Shown here piece after piece: positions 43,991 to 52,791 of a stretch of 53,090 nucleotides of DNA (position 1 is its first letter; each line of letters begins with the position of its first letter). Origin of the DNA: Chitinophagaceae bacterium. Lineage in GTDB: Bacteria; Bacteroidota; Bacteroidia; Chitinophagales; REEL01. Position numbers and translations under genes: made by a program. The notes below the pieces were generated by a model. The model saw only the letters and a list, made by a program, of their open reading frames with translations, was not told the origin of the DNA and ran no database searches. The stretch covers positions 1 through 53,090 of the forward strand of contig REEL01000076.1 of NCBI GenBank assembly GCA_007695095.1. The letters are read 5' to 3'.

Positions 43991-44039
43991 ATTTTTATTA
44001 ATTCAGAATAATAAATTTTGTAAATTTCAAGCGAAGTAA

Positions 44040-44570
44040 ATGCACATTATGTTAGGTGAATTCTATGAACTAGATAAAAAGATTATAAAACTAATGGCAA
44101 CCTATGGTTTGCCCGCACTGAGGATTAGTATGGGTGTAGTCTTTTTATGGTTTGGGTTTTTGAAGTTTTTTCCGGGAGTAAGTCCCGCTGAGGAATTAGC
44201 TATACATACCACCGAAATTTTAAGTTTTGGTTTGCTTGATGACCGTACAGCTGTTTTCGTAATTGCGCTTTGGGAGTCAATTATAGGTATAGGACTGATT
44301 TTTAGATTATTCATGCGTTTCACCATATTACTTTTATTTTTACAAATGATAGGAGCCTGTGCGCCTTTAGTGATTTTCCCGGATCAGGTTTTTACTCAGT
44401 TTCCTTATGCTCCTACTCTGGAAGGACAATATATTATTAAGAATATCGTGATAATATGTGCTGCTTTGGTGTTGGGAGCCTCTGTCAGAGGTGGTAGTGT
44501 TTTTCCGGGTTTTGTTCAGAAAAAACTACTTAAAAAAGCAGACGAGAAATCTCAGGATGGTAATTCGTAA
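44040..44570 (+). CDS. DoxX-like membrane protein
   Basis: A 176-residue membrane protein with about four helices (LRISMGVVFLWFGFLKFF, AVFVIALWESIIGIGLIF, FTILLLFLQMIGACAPLV, and IIKNIVIICAALVLG). The order and the W-F-G-F-x-K-F motif in helix 1 fit the DoxX/YkgB superfamily, whose members are implicated in quinone- or thiol-linked redox processes, though the exact role is unknown. The start may be ATG 44040 or the ATG three codons later. It lies 17 bases before the OmpA-family gene on the same strand, so the two are probably co-transcribed. Confidence 0.78.
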   Translation: MHIMLGEFYELDKKIIKLMATYGLPALRISMGVVFLWFGFLKFFPGVSPAEELAIHTTEILSFGLLDDRTAVFVIALWESIIGIGLIFRLFMRFTILLLFLQMIGACAPLVIFPDQVFTQFPYAPTLEGQYIIKNIVIICAALVLGASVRGGSVFPGFVQKKLLKKADEKSQDGNS

Positions 44571-44587
44571 CAATCTAATTTAGTTAA

Positions 44588-46498
44588 ATGACTTTTAAGC
44601 CCGTTTCCTTGTTGATTCTTTTACTTTTTTGTGTTTCTGAAATATTTGCACAAAGAATAACTACTGAAAATGTTCCAAACAGAGCAAAACGTTTTTACAA
44701 TGAAAGTACAGAACATTTAAACTGGGACCGTTATAAAGAAGCTGCGGAAAATCTTGAGAGAGCAGTGAATATATTTTATGAGTTTCCGGAAGCACATTTT
44801 CGTTTGGGGTTCACTTATTTGGAGCTGCATGAATATGAAAAAGCAGCTAAATCATTTGATTATCTGGCAGAAAATTTTCCGGATGTTCATCCGGGTATGT
44901 TTTTTGGTTTGGGGGAAGCTCGTTTTCATTTAAATAAGTTTGATGAAGCAGAAGAAGCCTTTAATCTTTTTTTAGAAAAAGGCCGTCACCGGGGTCAATT
45001 GGAAGAAGCCAAAAAAAGAATTAATAATATAACTTTTGCCAGAGAGGCCATTAAAAATCCGGTTCCTTTTAATCCAATACAGTTAGATGAGCCGGTAAAT
45101 ACCGAACTGTCAGAATACTTTCCGGCTTTAACGGTTGACAGTCGTTTTTTGATTTTTACCCGTATGGATATGGAGGGAAATTTTCCTGTTGAAAACCTTT
45201 ATATAGCGGAAAGAGTTGATAATAAATGGGGGAAGGTATATCCTGTCGGACCACCGGTAAACACCTATGAAAATGAAGGCGCACATTGTATATCACCGGA
45301 TGGAAGATTTATTTTTTTTACAGCCTGTAACAGACCCGGGAATTTAGGGAATTGCGATATTTATGTAGCAGAAAGAAGGGGTGAACGTTGGTCGAGACCT
45401 CAAAATTTAGGACCTGTTGTTAATTCTACTTCCTGGGACGGACACCCTTCCATAAGTCCCGACGGAAGAAAACTATTTTTTAGCAGTACCAGAAGTGGAG
45501 GCTTTGGAGGTCAGGATATTTGGGTAAGCACCCTAAGCGAAAAAGGAGAGTGGCAAAAACCTGAAAATTTAGGTCCTGAAATTAATACATCAGGTGATGA
45601 GCGTACACCTTTTATTCACTTCGACAATCAAACACTTTATTTTGCATCTGACGGTTTACCCGGCATGGGTGGTTTTGATGTTTTTAAAACTCAATACGTA
45701 GATGGTAAGTGGGCAGTGCCGGTAAACTTAGGCTATCCAATAAATTCTGCCGGTAATGATATGGGTTTGTTTGTAAGTGCAACTGCAGATACTGCTTATA
45801 TTGCTTCAGATCGTTTTGGCAAACCGGATTTGCTTGATATTTTTTATTTTGAACTTTATGAGGAAATGAGACCTAATCCAAGTAGCTGGATTAGCGGCAG
45901 GGTTTTGGATAAAGTTACGAGAAAACCGGTTCAGGCAAGTGTTGAAATAAGAAATATAGAAAATGCACAAATGGTTGCAGCAGTTACTTCCGACCCCGCA
46001 GACGGAAGCTTTTTAATAAGTCTGCCATTAGGTGGCAGGTACGCTTATCATGCAAAAGCCGAGAATTACCTTTTTTATTCCGAAAGCTTTGATGTAACTG
46101 ACAGTGATAAAAAAAGTTTTGACTTAGAAATTTTGCTCCCTCCTTTGGATAAGGGAGCTGAAATCGTTTTACGGAATATCTTTTTTGACCATGATAAATA
46201 TGATTTAACAGAACAGTCAACCCTTGAATTGGAATTGTTAGCTGACTTGATGAAGGTTAATCCTGAATTGCATATTGAAATACAGGGACACACAGATAAT
46301 ACAGGTAATGCAGCTTACAATAAAACACTTTCCGAGAAAAGAGCTGAATCAGTCAGGAATTATTTGTTGAAGACCGGAGATATTTCTTCTGAGAGATTAA
46401 CTTATAAAGGCTTTGGGCAGGAAAACCCCATAGCGGATAATTCGACAGAAGAGGGTCGAGCTCAAAACAGACGCACATCTATCAAAATATTAGAATAG
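44588..46498 (+). CDS. OmpA-family protein with TPR and PD40 repeats (PorE-like architecture)
   Basis: A 636-residue exported protein. The signal peptide ends near EIFAQ. TPR-like helices span ~30-145 (PEAHFRLGFTYLELHEYEKAA). WD40-like PD40 beta-propeller repeats span ~170-410, seen as ISPDGRFIFFTACN, ISPDGRKLFFSSTRSGGFGGQD and LYFASDGLPGMGG. A carboxypeptidase-regulatory-like domain follows at ~434-510. The C-terminal OmpA peptidoglycan-binding domain (~523-635) has IQGHTDNTG and the final RAQNRRTSI. This arrangement matches PorE-type proteins of the type IX secretion machinery and related anchors; unlike lipoprotein forms it has no lipobox. Which of these roles applies is uncertain. Confidence 0.85.
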   Translation: MTFKPVSLLILLLFCVSEIFAQRITTENVPNRAKRFYNESTEHLNWDRYKEAAENLERAVNIFYEFPEAHFRLGFTYLELHEYEKAAKSFDYLAENFPDVHPGMFFGLGEARFHLNKFDEAEEAFNLFLEKGRHRGQLEEAKKRINNITFAREAIKNPVPFNPIQLDEPVNTELSEYFPALTVDSRFLIFTRMDMEGNFPVENLYIAERVDNKWGKVYPVGPPVNTYENEGAHCISPDGRFIFFTACNRPGNLGNCDIYVAERRGERWSRPQNLGPVVNSTSWDGHPSISPDGRKLFFSSTRSGGFGGQDIWVSTLSEKGEWQKPENLGPEINTSGDERTPFIHFDNQTLYFASDGLPGMGGFDVFKTQYVDGKWAVPVNLGYPINSAGNDMGLFVSATADTAYIASDRFGKPDLLDIFYFELYEEMRPNPSSWISGRVLDKVTRKPVQASVEIRNIENAQMVAAVTSDPADGSFLISLPLGGRYAYHAKAENYLFYSESFDVTDSDKKSFDLEILLPPLDKGAEIVLRNIFFDHDKYDLTEQSTLELELLADLMKVNPELHIEIQGHTDNTGNAAYNKTLSEKRAESVRNYLLKTGDISSERLTYKGFGQENPIADNSTEEGRAQNRRTSIKILE

Positions 46499-46559
46499 AT
46501 ACTCACTAATTAATTATTTTTGGTAAAATATTTAGACTTTTTGAAAAGTAATAGAGATT

Positions 46560-47660
46560 ATGAATAAAATACCTAAACAGCTATTATTTCTGTTTTCATT
46601 TATCCTTTTTGCTGTTTTTGTATGGTATTTTAATAGTATTTTAATTTATTTAGTAATTGCCTGGATTTTATCATTGATCGGAGAGCCGGTAATGAATTTC
46701 TTTGAAAAACTCAGGTATAAAAAGTTTTATGTACCCCGATTTCTCTCTGCAGCACTTACTATCATCAGCTTCTATCTTGTTTTAATCTTTTTCCTGATGA
46801 TATTTGTCCCATTGGTAGTGAAAGAGGCCCGCTTCTTTACCAATTATAATATAGAAGATATTACATATTTCATTGAAGGTCCGTTGGAAAATTTAGATGA
46901 TTTTTTGAAAACCAATAAGATAAAAGAGGAAGGCTCTCCGACGTCTATTGAATTTTTAGAAAGTGAAATAAGAGGGTTTTTAAACTTTCAAAATGTCAAC
47001 AAAGTACTCACGCAGTTGATAGACATTATTGGGGGGTTCTTTGTTGCTCTCTTTTCCGTCACTTTCATTCTCTTCTTTTTTCTGAAAGACCGGGATTTTT
47101 TCTTTAATATGATATTGATGTTTACCCCTTCCGAATATGAAGGGAGGGTAGCGAATATTTTGAAAAAAGTAAAACTGCTTCTGGTTCGCTATTTTGTGGG
47201 TATTATTATTCAAATTAGTATGATTACAATGCTAATTTCCGGTGGTTTGTATTTTGTAGGAGTTGAAAATCCTTTATTCATAGGTTTGCTGGCCGGAATC
47301 TGGAATATAGTGCCTTATCTGGGGCCATTGATAGGAGCTACTATAGGAGTTATATTGGGATTAAGTGGTTTTGTGGAAAAAGGGGCCATAGAAATAAATT
47401 ATTATATATTAATATTTCAGCTTTTGAGTGTATTTGCTATTGTGCAAATACTGGATAATATCTTGTTTCAGCCTGTAATTTTTTCTAATAGCGTAAAGGC
47501 CCACCCGATGGAAATATTTTTAGTATTGTTAATTGCAGCTACTTTAGCCGGTATAGTGGGAATGATTTTAGCAATTCCTACTTATACAATCTTACGGGTT
47601 ATTTCTAAGGAGTTTTTTAGTGAGTTTAAAGTAATTAAAAAAATTACCCGGCATTTATGA
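46560..47660 (+). CDS. AI-2E family transporter (PerM/YdiK type permease)
   Basis: A 366-residue inner-membrane protein with about seven or eight helices. Family marks are the N-terminal hydrophobic hairpin with YLVIAWILSLIGEPVMNF, the long soluble segment (~95-150), IIGGFFVALFSVTFILFFFLKDRD, and the conserved GLLAGIWNIVPYLGPLIGA followed by ILDNILFQPVIFSNSVKAHP. The substrate is unresolved; members export the AI-2 signal or exchange Na+/H+. It converges on the lone ABC ATPase gene and their last six bases overlap. Confidence 0.92.
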   Translation: MNKIPKQLLFLFSFILFAVFVWYFNSILIYLVIAWILSLIGEPVMNFFEKLRYKKFYVPRFLSAALTIISFYLVLIFFLMIFVPLVVKEARFFTNYNIEDITYFIEGPLENLDDFLKTNKIKEEGSPTSIEFLESEIRGFLNFQNVNKVLTQLIDIIGGFFVALFSVTFILFFFLKDRDFFFNMILMFTPSEYEGRVANILKKVKLLLVRYFVGIIIQISMITMLISGGLYFVGVENPLFIGLLAGIWNIVPYLGPLIGATIGVILGLSGFVEKGAIEINYYILIFQLLSVFAIVQILDNILFQPVIFSNSVKAHPMEIFLVLLIAATLAGIVGMILAIPTYTILRVISKEFFSEFKVIKKITRHL

Positions 47661-48281
47661 TTTATACTTGAGCAGATTCAGTTCATCTGTGCAAAAAGTA
47701 TATTCTCTTTTTTGATTAGAGGCTACAATAACTATTTTCTCTTTGCTAAAATCATTGATTAATTGATGGTACCAGTTTAGGCCGCTTTCGTCAAGGTTGG
47801 TTGCCGGTTCATCTAAGAGTAAGATACTTTTTTCGGCCAGCACAGATAAAATTAGTTTCACCCTTTGAAGCATACCGGAAGAAAAATACCGAAGTTGCTT
47901 ATTTTGATGTTTTTCAAATTTCAAAATATCTGAAATTATCTGTTTGCTGTTTAAATTCTGTTGGTAGGGGATTATTTTTTCCTGAAATTCCAGCATTTCA
48001 AGTAGAGTAAATTCAGAAATCAAGGCCATGTAAGGCGCACAAAAAGCAATTTCTTTATAGATTTCCTTATCAGGAATTGACGGTTTGTTACTTGAAGAGT
48101 AAAAAACCTTACCTGAAGATGGCGTTACTGCTGATGAAATAATTTTCATCAAGGTGCTTTTTCCGGAGCCGTTTGGGCCGGTAATGGCATATGAATTATT
48201 AATATGAAAGTCAAAGGAGATATCTTTAAATATCCATTCTTTTTTAAATTTCTTAGCTATATTTTCTAATTCAATTTTCAT
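47655..48281 (-). CDS. ABC transporter ATP-binding protein without a permease
   Basis: A 208-residue ATPase of the CcmA/ABC-2 importer-exporter size class. Walker A is ITGPNGSGKST, the signature is YFSSGMLQRVK, and Walker B is ILLLDEPATNLDE, so it should hydrolyse ATP. The D-loop and a late switch His are not typical: the position after KIVIVASNQK lacks the usual His. Its ATG lies 11 bases inside the end of lpxA, and no transmembrane partner is in the window. It is the last gene of the lipid A operon. A role in envelope transport is inference from position. Confidence 0.9.
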   Translation of the reverse strand: MKIELENIAKKFKKEWIFKDISFDFHINNSYAITGPNGSGKSTLMKIISSAVTPSSGKVFYSSSNKPSIPDKEIYKEIAFCAPYMALISEFTLLEMLEFQEKIIPYQQNLNSKQIISDILKFEKHQNKQLRYFSSGMLQRVKLILSVLAEKSILLLDEPATNLDESGLNWYHQLINDFSKEKIVIVASNQKREYTFCTDELNLLKYKS

Positions 48282-49065
48282 TTTTGGTAGAGCTGTAGCC
48301 TTTCATAATGCCTCTTACGGAATTTCTTATAAAATGCACGATTTCATCTCTTTCTTCAGTTGCTTCCATCTGGGTTTCTACATAGTTCAGAGCTTTGGAA
48401 ATTGAATAGCCTTTTACAAAAATGGTGCGGTAAATTTCGAGTATTTGATTGATTTTATCAGAGTGAAACCCTCTTCTTCTCAAACCAACAGAATTGACCC
48501 CCACGTATGAAAGGGGTTCTCTGGCAGCTTTAACAAATGGAGGAACATCTTTTCTGATGAGACTTCCACCGGATATAAAGGCATGTTTCCCGATTTTCAC
48601 AAATTGATGCACAGCAGTCAGGCCTCCTAAGATTGCGTATTCATCAATGGTTATATGTCCTGCAAGATTTACATTGTTGGCAAGTATGCAGTGATCTCCA
48701 ATAAAGCAGTCATGAGCAATATGGACATAAGCCATTAAAAGACAATTGTTGCCGACCACTGTTTTGTGGCTGTGTGTCGTACCGCGGTTGACGGTTACAC
48801 ATTCCCGGATGGTTACATTGTCACCAATTTCTACAGTAGTTTCTTCTCCGGAAAATTTGAGATCCTGAGGTATAGCAGAAATAACAGCTCCCGGAAAAAT
48901 TTTACAGTTTTTCCCAATTTTGGCGCCGGGCATAATAGTTACATTCGGACCTATCCAGCTGCCTTCTCCAATTTCTACATTTTTATAAATCGTTACAAAG
49001 GGCTCAATTACGACGTTGTCAGCAATTTTAGCCTGTGGATGTACGTAAGATAGTGGTTGATTCAT
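48271..49065 (-). CDS. lpxA: UDP-N-acetylglucosamine acyltransferase
   Basis: LpxA adds a hydroxyacyl chain from acyl-ACP to UDP-GlcNAc, the first step of lipid A synthesis. The 264-residue protein is a left-handed beta helix of hexapeptide repeats (IADNVVIEPFVTI, IGEGSWIGPNVTI and so on), with the catalytic His in YVHIAHDCFIG and AGHITIDEYAILGG. The C-terminal helical part contains LRRRGFHSDKINQI. The ATG overlaps the last four bases of the LpxC/FabZ gene, a sign of coupled translation. Confidence 0.97.
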   Translation of the reverse strand: MNQPLSYVHPQAKIADNVVIEPFVTIYKNVEIGEGSWIGPNVTIMPGAKIGKNCKIFPGAVISAIPQDLKFSGEETTVEIGDNVTIRECVTVNRGTTHSHKTVVGNNCLLMAYVHIAHDCFIGDHCILANNVNLAGHITIDEYAILGGLTAVHQFVKIGKHAFISGGSLIRKDVPPFVKAAREPLSYVGVNSVGLRRRGFHSDKINQILEIYRTIFVKGYSISKALNYVETQMEATEERDEIVHFIRNSVRGIMKGYSSTKNEN

Positions 49066-50468
49066 AGTTTTTCTTTTCTTACAATTTGGGCAACTAAGTT
49101 TGCTTCTGAAGCAATTTTATTTCCAACAAATGCGGTTCCTTTCATTTCACATATTCCTCTTCGTATAGGACTCAGTAATTCTAGTTTTAGAATGAGGGTA
49201 TCGCCCGGGACTACTTTTGTTTTAAATTTTGCTTTATCTATCATTAAAAAATAAGTATCATAATCCTGTGGATTTTCTACGGTATTCAATACCAGTATGC
49301 CACCTGTTTGAGCCAAAGCTTCTAATTGCAAAACGCCCGGCATAACCGGATTGTTGGGAAAATGACCTTGAAAAAACTCTTCATTAAAAGTCACATTTTT
49401 TATACCTACAACATGTTTTTCTGAAATATCAATTATTTTATCCACTAAGAGAAAAGGGTATTTATGGGGCAAGCTTTTTTCAATATAGCTTATATCATAA
49501 ATAGGTTTTTTATTCGGATCGTATTTAGGGATGGTTACCTTTTTGTTTTTAAGCTTTTCTTTTATGTGATTTTTAATTTTTTTGGCAAAATCAATATTTG
49601 CCTTATGGCCCGGTTTTGAAGCTATGATTTCTGCTTTAAAGTTGTATCCAACCAATGATAAATCACCTACAACGTCCAGCAGTTTATGTCTGGCAGGTTC
49701 ATTGGGGTGAATTAAATCAACATTACTGAGGATTCCTTCTTCTTTAATTTCTATTTTTTTCTGGTTGAAAAGCCCGGAAATACGGTCTAACTCTTCCTCA
49801 GAAACTTTTTTATCGACAATAACAATGGCATTATCCAGACTGCCACCTCTGATGAGGTTATTTTTGAATAGAGCTTCAATCTCATGCAAAAAACAAAATG
49901 TCCGGGATGAGGCAAATTCTTCTTGAAAATGCTCTATGTTATTTAAGTGTGCATATTGATTTCCCAAAGTATTTGATTGATAGTCAATCATTACGGTTAA
50001 TTTATAGCGATCGGAAGGCAATGCTATTAAACGGGCATCTTTTTCCGGGTCATAAAACTCTATAGGGCTATCAATTTCAATAATCAGCTTTTCTTTTTCC
50101 TGGGACTTTAAACCTACGGAAATAAGTGTTTCAGAAAATATTTTAGAGCTGCCGTCGAGGATAGGGATTTCCGGACCATTTACTTCTACCTTTAGATTAT
50201 CTATACCGGCACCGGTAATCGCTGCCATTAAATGTTCTATAGTGCTTATAGTAGTTCCGTTTTTTCCGATAGTGGTTCCCCGGCTTACATCCACAACATT
50301 GTCTACATCAGCTTCAATTACAGGAGAATTTTCAACATCTGTGCGGCTGAATTTTACGCCAAAGTCAACAGGTGCCGGAAGAAAGGTAATTTTAACGGTT
50401 TTGCCGGTATGCAATCCAATCCCCTCGAGGCTGATTTCATGTTTAATAGTTAATTGATTTGTTGGCAT
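49062..50468 (-). CDS. lpxC/fabZ: LpxC-FabZ fusion: UDP-3-O-acyl-GlcNAc deacetylase and hydroxyacyl-ACP dehydratase
   Basis: This fusion is a Bacteroidota hallmark. Residues 1-~305 are the zinc deacetylase LpxC, which commits lipid A synthesis: zinc ligands H79 (IEHLMAAITGAGIDN), H261 and D265 (RHKLLDVVGD), and general acid H288 (KPGHKANI). Residues ~325-468 are FabZ, which dehydrates hydroxyacyl-ACP: H369 (GHFPNNPVMPG) and E383 (LEALAQ). Both halves keep their active residues. The 468-residue length fits the known fusions. Linking the two activities would balance phospholipid and lipid A supply. It overlaps lpxA by four bases and follows lpxD by two bases. Confidence 0.97.
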   Translation of the reverse strand: MPTNQLTIKHEISLEGIGLHTGKTVKITFLPAPVDFGVKFSRTDVENSPVIEADVDNVVDVSRGTTIGKNGTTISTIEHLMAAITGAGIDNLKVEVNGPEIPILDGSSKIFSETLISVGLKSQEKEKLIIEIDSPIEFYDPEKDARLIALPSDRYKLTVMIDYQSNTLGNQYAHLNNIEHFQEEFASSRTFCFLHEIEALFKNNLIRGGSLDNAIVIVDKKVSEEELDRISGLFNQKKIEIKEEGILSNVDLIHPNEPARHKLLDVVGDLSLVGYNFKAEIIASKPGHKANIDFAKKIKNHIKEKLKNKKVTIPKYDPNKKPIYDISYIEKSLPHKYPFLLVDKIIDISEKHVVGIKNVTFNEEFFQGHFPNNPVMPGVLQLEALAQTGGILVLNTVENPQDYDTYFLMIDKAKFKTKVVPGDTLILKLELLSPIRRGICEMKGTAFVGNKIASEANLVAQIVRKEKL

Positions 50469-50470
50469 AT

Positions 50471-51508
50471 TTAGGTCTTTTCGCGAGAATCAGATAATTT
50501 TTCTAATTCAGATACTCTTTTTTCTAATTCGGGTAATTTCTTAAAAATTGCTTGTGCTCTTAAGTTTTCAATATAATCAAAGGCCGGACTTCCGGTTAAG
50601 GCTTTTCCTTCTTTTTTCACTGTTTTAGATACACCACTTTGTGCATTGATTTTTGTAAAAGGGGCAATTGTAATATGTCCGACGAATCCGGCCTGCCCGC
50701 CAATCATACAATTTTTACCAATTTTTGTACTGCCACTCACTCCCGCCTGGGCAGCAATAACAGTGTTTTCACCAATTTCCACATTATGGGCTATCTGTAT
50801 TAAGTTGTCTAATTTACTACCTTTTTTTATAATAGTAGCCCCCAAAGTTCCTTTATCTAAAACGGTATTTGCTCCAACCTCTACATTATCTTCTATAATT
50901 ACATTTCCAACCTGTGGGATTTTGTGAAAACTTCCGTTTGCAAGTGGTGCAAATCCAAATCCATCACTTCCGATTACAGCATTTGCATGTATTATGCAAT
51001 CAGCCCCAATAATCGTATTGTCATATATTTTTACACCCGGGTAAATAATGGTATTGGGTCCGATTTTTACATTTTCACCAATAAATACCTGTGGGAAAAT
51101 TTTTACATTTTCACTAATAGTGGCCGTATTTGAAATGTAGGTAAAGTCTCCAATATAACAGTCTTTAGGAAGCTCAACCTTATTTATTTGCGCATTAGCC
51201 GAGATCCCTTTCTTTTGCTTAATGACTGATTTTGAAAAATGTTCCAGAATCTTACCAAAAGAAAGGTACGGATTGGAACATCTGATGATTACGGCAGGTA
51301 TATTTTCTTTTAAAGAGTAATTATCCGCTATTATAACTATGCCTGCCTTCGTTTTATAGAGCAGGTGTTCGTATTTCAGATTTGCCAGAAAACTTAAATC
51401 AGAATCTGTGGCATTTTCTAATGAAGCAGCGTTTTTTACTACTTTAGTTTTGTCTCCTTCGACTTTGCCTTCTATAAGTGCTGCTATTTCAGATGCTTCT
51501 AATTGCAT
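50471..51508 (-). CDS. lpxD: UDP-3-O-(hydroxyacyl)glucosamine N-acyltransferase
   Basis: LpxD adds the second acyl chain to the lipid A precursor. The ATG at 51508 is preferred over a TTG at 51514. Residues 1-~100 are the uridine-binding domain (SDLSFLANLKYEHLL). Then ~100-310 is a left-handed beta helix of hexapeptide repeats with the catalytic His in LIQIAHNVEIGENTVI, and the C-terminus ends in a coiled helix (FKKLPELEKRVSELEKL). The length is 345 residues. It is 56 bases downstream of the HD gene and two bases before lpxC/fabZ, so all are one operon. Confidence 0.96.
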   Translation of the reverse strand: MQLEASEIAALIEGKVEGDKTKVVKNAASLENATDSDLSFLANLKYEHLLYKTKAGIVIIADNYSLKENIPAVIIRCSNPYLSFGKILEHFSKSVIKQKKGISANAQINKVELPKDCYIGDFTYISNTATISENVKIFPQVFIGENVKIGPNTIIYPGVKIYDNTIIGADCIIHANAVIGSDGFGFAPLANGSFHKIPQVGNVIIEDNVEVGANTVLDKGTLGATIIKKGSKLDNLIQIAHNVEIGENTVIAAQAGVSGSTKIGKNCMIGGQAGFVGHITIAPFTKINAQSGVSKTVKKEGKALTGSPAFDYIENLRAQAIFKKLPELEKRVSELEKLSDSREKT

Positions 51509-51564
51509 GTTCAAAACTAAGAATTATTTTATTATCTCTTTATTCTAAGTGAATAATTTACTCT

Positions 51565-52791
51565 TTAAGTCAATATAAATTTCGGATAGCAAAGGTAATG
51601 TTTAGTAACCGTTGCAGACAAGGTATGGATGTTTAAATGATCACTTGCTTCTGCTATATCTATTAACTGCCCGTTTTTATAAAGAATTTCGATTTTCCCG
51701 CCACTTGGGTTATAAGCATTATTAGTTGTTTTGTCTTTAAAAACAAAGTACTCTGTATCTTCCATAGATATCTTTAGTTTTTCTGCAGTTTTCTTTTTAT
51801 AATTCTCAATAATCTCCGGTTCTATCTTTACAATATCCATTTCAATGTGTAATAAATTTCTGTTTAAAATGCTTTTGCATAACTCAGACAGTACAATGTC
51901 CTTTTCTGTTGTCCATGCTTTAATGTGAGCTTGTATATCAGCATCATCCAATTGGGCAAACTGATTGGCAAATTCCGCATTGTTCAAATCAAATTCATTA
52001 GTCCGGGGTTGTAAAAAATACTGAAATGCTCCGAAAGTAAACAGTTTTTCACCGGCGGAGATTAATTCTTTAGCTCTTTTGAATATCCGGATTAACATTT
52101 GTTCGGCACAAATTACTGTTTTGTGCAAGTAAACCTGCCAGTACATTAACCTTCTTGCTATCAAAAATTTTTCTATGGAATAGATTCCTTTATGCTCCAC
52201 AACCAATTTATCATCAACAACATGCAGCATTTTAATTATACGGTCATATCCTATCACACCTTCATGCACTCCGGTAAAGAAACTGTCTCTGTTTAAATAG
52301 TCCATGCGATCCATGTCTAGCTGACCGGAAACTAAATTATGAAAAAACTTTCTGTGATAAGTACCTGTAAAAATTTCTATGGCAAGCTCAAGACGGTTTT
52401 GAAAATATTTATTCAAAATTTGCATAAAAAACAAAGAAAGCTTTTCATGGGAAGTGTTTGGGATAATGCAGGATTCTAAGGAATGTGAAAAGGGCCCATG
52501 TCCTATATCATGAAGCAATACGGCTATTTTTAAGCCCAGGCTTTCTTCCTCAGAAATATCAACCCCTTTCCATCGGAGCACGTTGATGGCTTGCTCTGAA
52601 AGGTGCATAGCTCCCAGTGCATGGTGGAAGCGGGTATGTAAGGCACCCGGATAAACCAAATCTGTCATTCCCAATTGCCTTATTCTCCTTAATCTTTGAA
52701 AAAAAGGATGTTCGATAATGTCAAAAATTAACTCGTCCGGTATTTTTATAAAACCATATACGGGGTCATTTATAATTTTTCTTTTATTCAA
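51565..52791 (-). CDS. HD-domain phosphohydrolase (dGTPase-like)
   Basis: A 408-residue cytosolic HD hydrolase of the YdhJ/SAMHD1-like group. The metal motif is H56-H57 with H94-D95 (VLLHDIGHGPFSHSLES); a later DMDRMDYLNRDSFFTG carries the last Asp. The opening INDPVYGFIKIPDEL and FFQRLRRIRQLGMTDLVYPGA segments are typical for the clade found upstream of lpxD in Bacteroidota. The substrate is not known; nucleotide triphosphates are likely by homology. The start codon is TTG at 52791, the only suitable start. It leads the lipid A operon. Confidence 0.93.
   Translation of the reverse strand: MNKRKIINDPVYGFIKIPDELIFDIIEHPFFQRLRRIRQLGMTDLVYPGALHTRFHHALGAMHLSEQAINVLRWKGVDISEEESLGLKIAVLLHDIGHGPFSHSLESCIIPNTSHEKLSLFFMQILNKYFQNRLELAIEIFTGTYHRKFFHNLVSGQLDMDRMDYLNRDSFFTGVHEGVIGYDRIIKMLHVVDDKLVVEHKGIYSIEKFLIARRLMYWQVYLHKTVICAEQMLIRIFKRAKELISAGEKLFTFGAFQYFLQPRTNEFDLNNAEFANQFAQLDDADIQAHIKAWTTEKDIVLSELCKSILNRNLLHIEMDIVKIEPEIIENYKKKTAEKLKISMEDTEYFVFKDKTTNNAYNPSGGKIEILYKNGQLIDIAEASDHLNIHTLSATVTKHYLCYPKFILT

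Larger units (their letters stand above)
43669..44039. other. Intergenic stretch holding tRNA-Cys and bracketing direct repeats
   Basis: The 371-base gap contains the tRNA-Cys gene, its terminator and two near-identical copies of a ~24-base sequence (43694-43718 and 43967-43990) around it. No protein gene is seen. Confidence 0.6.
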
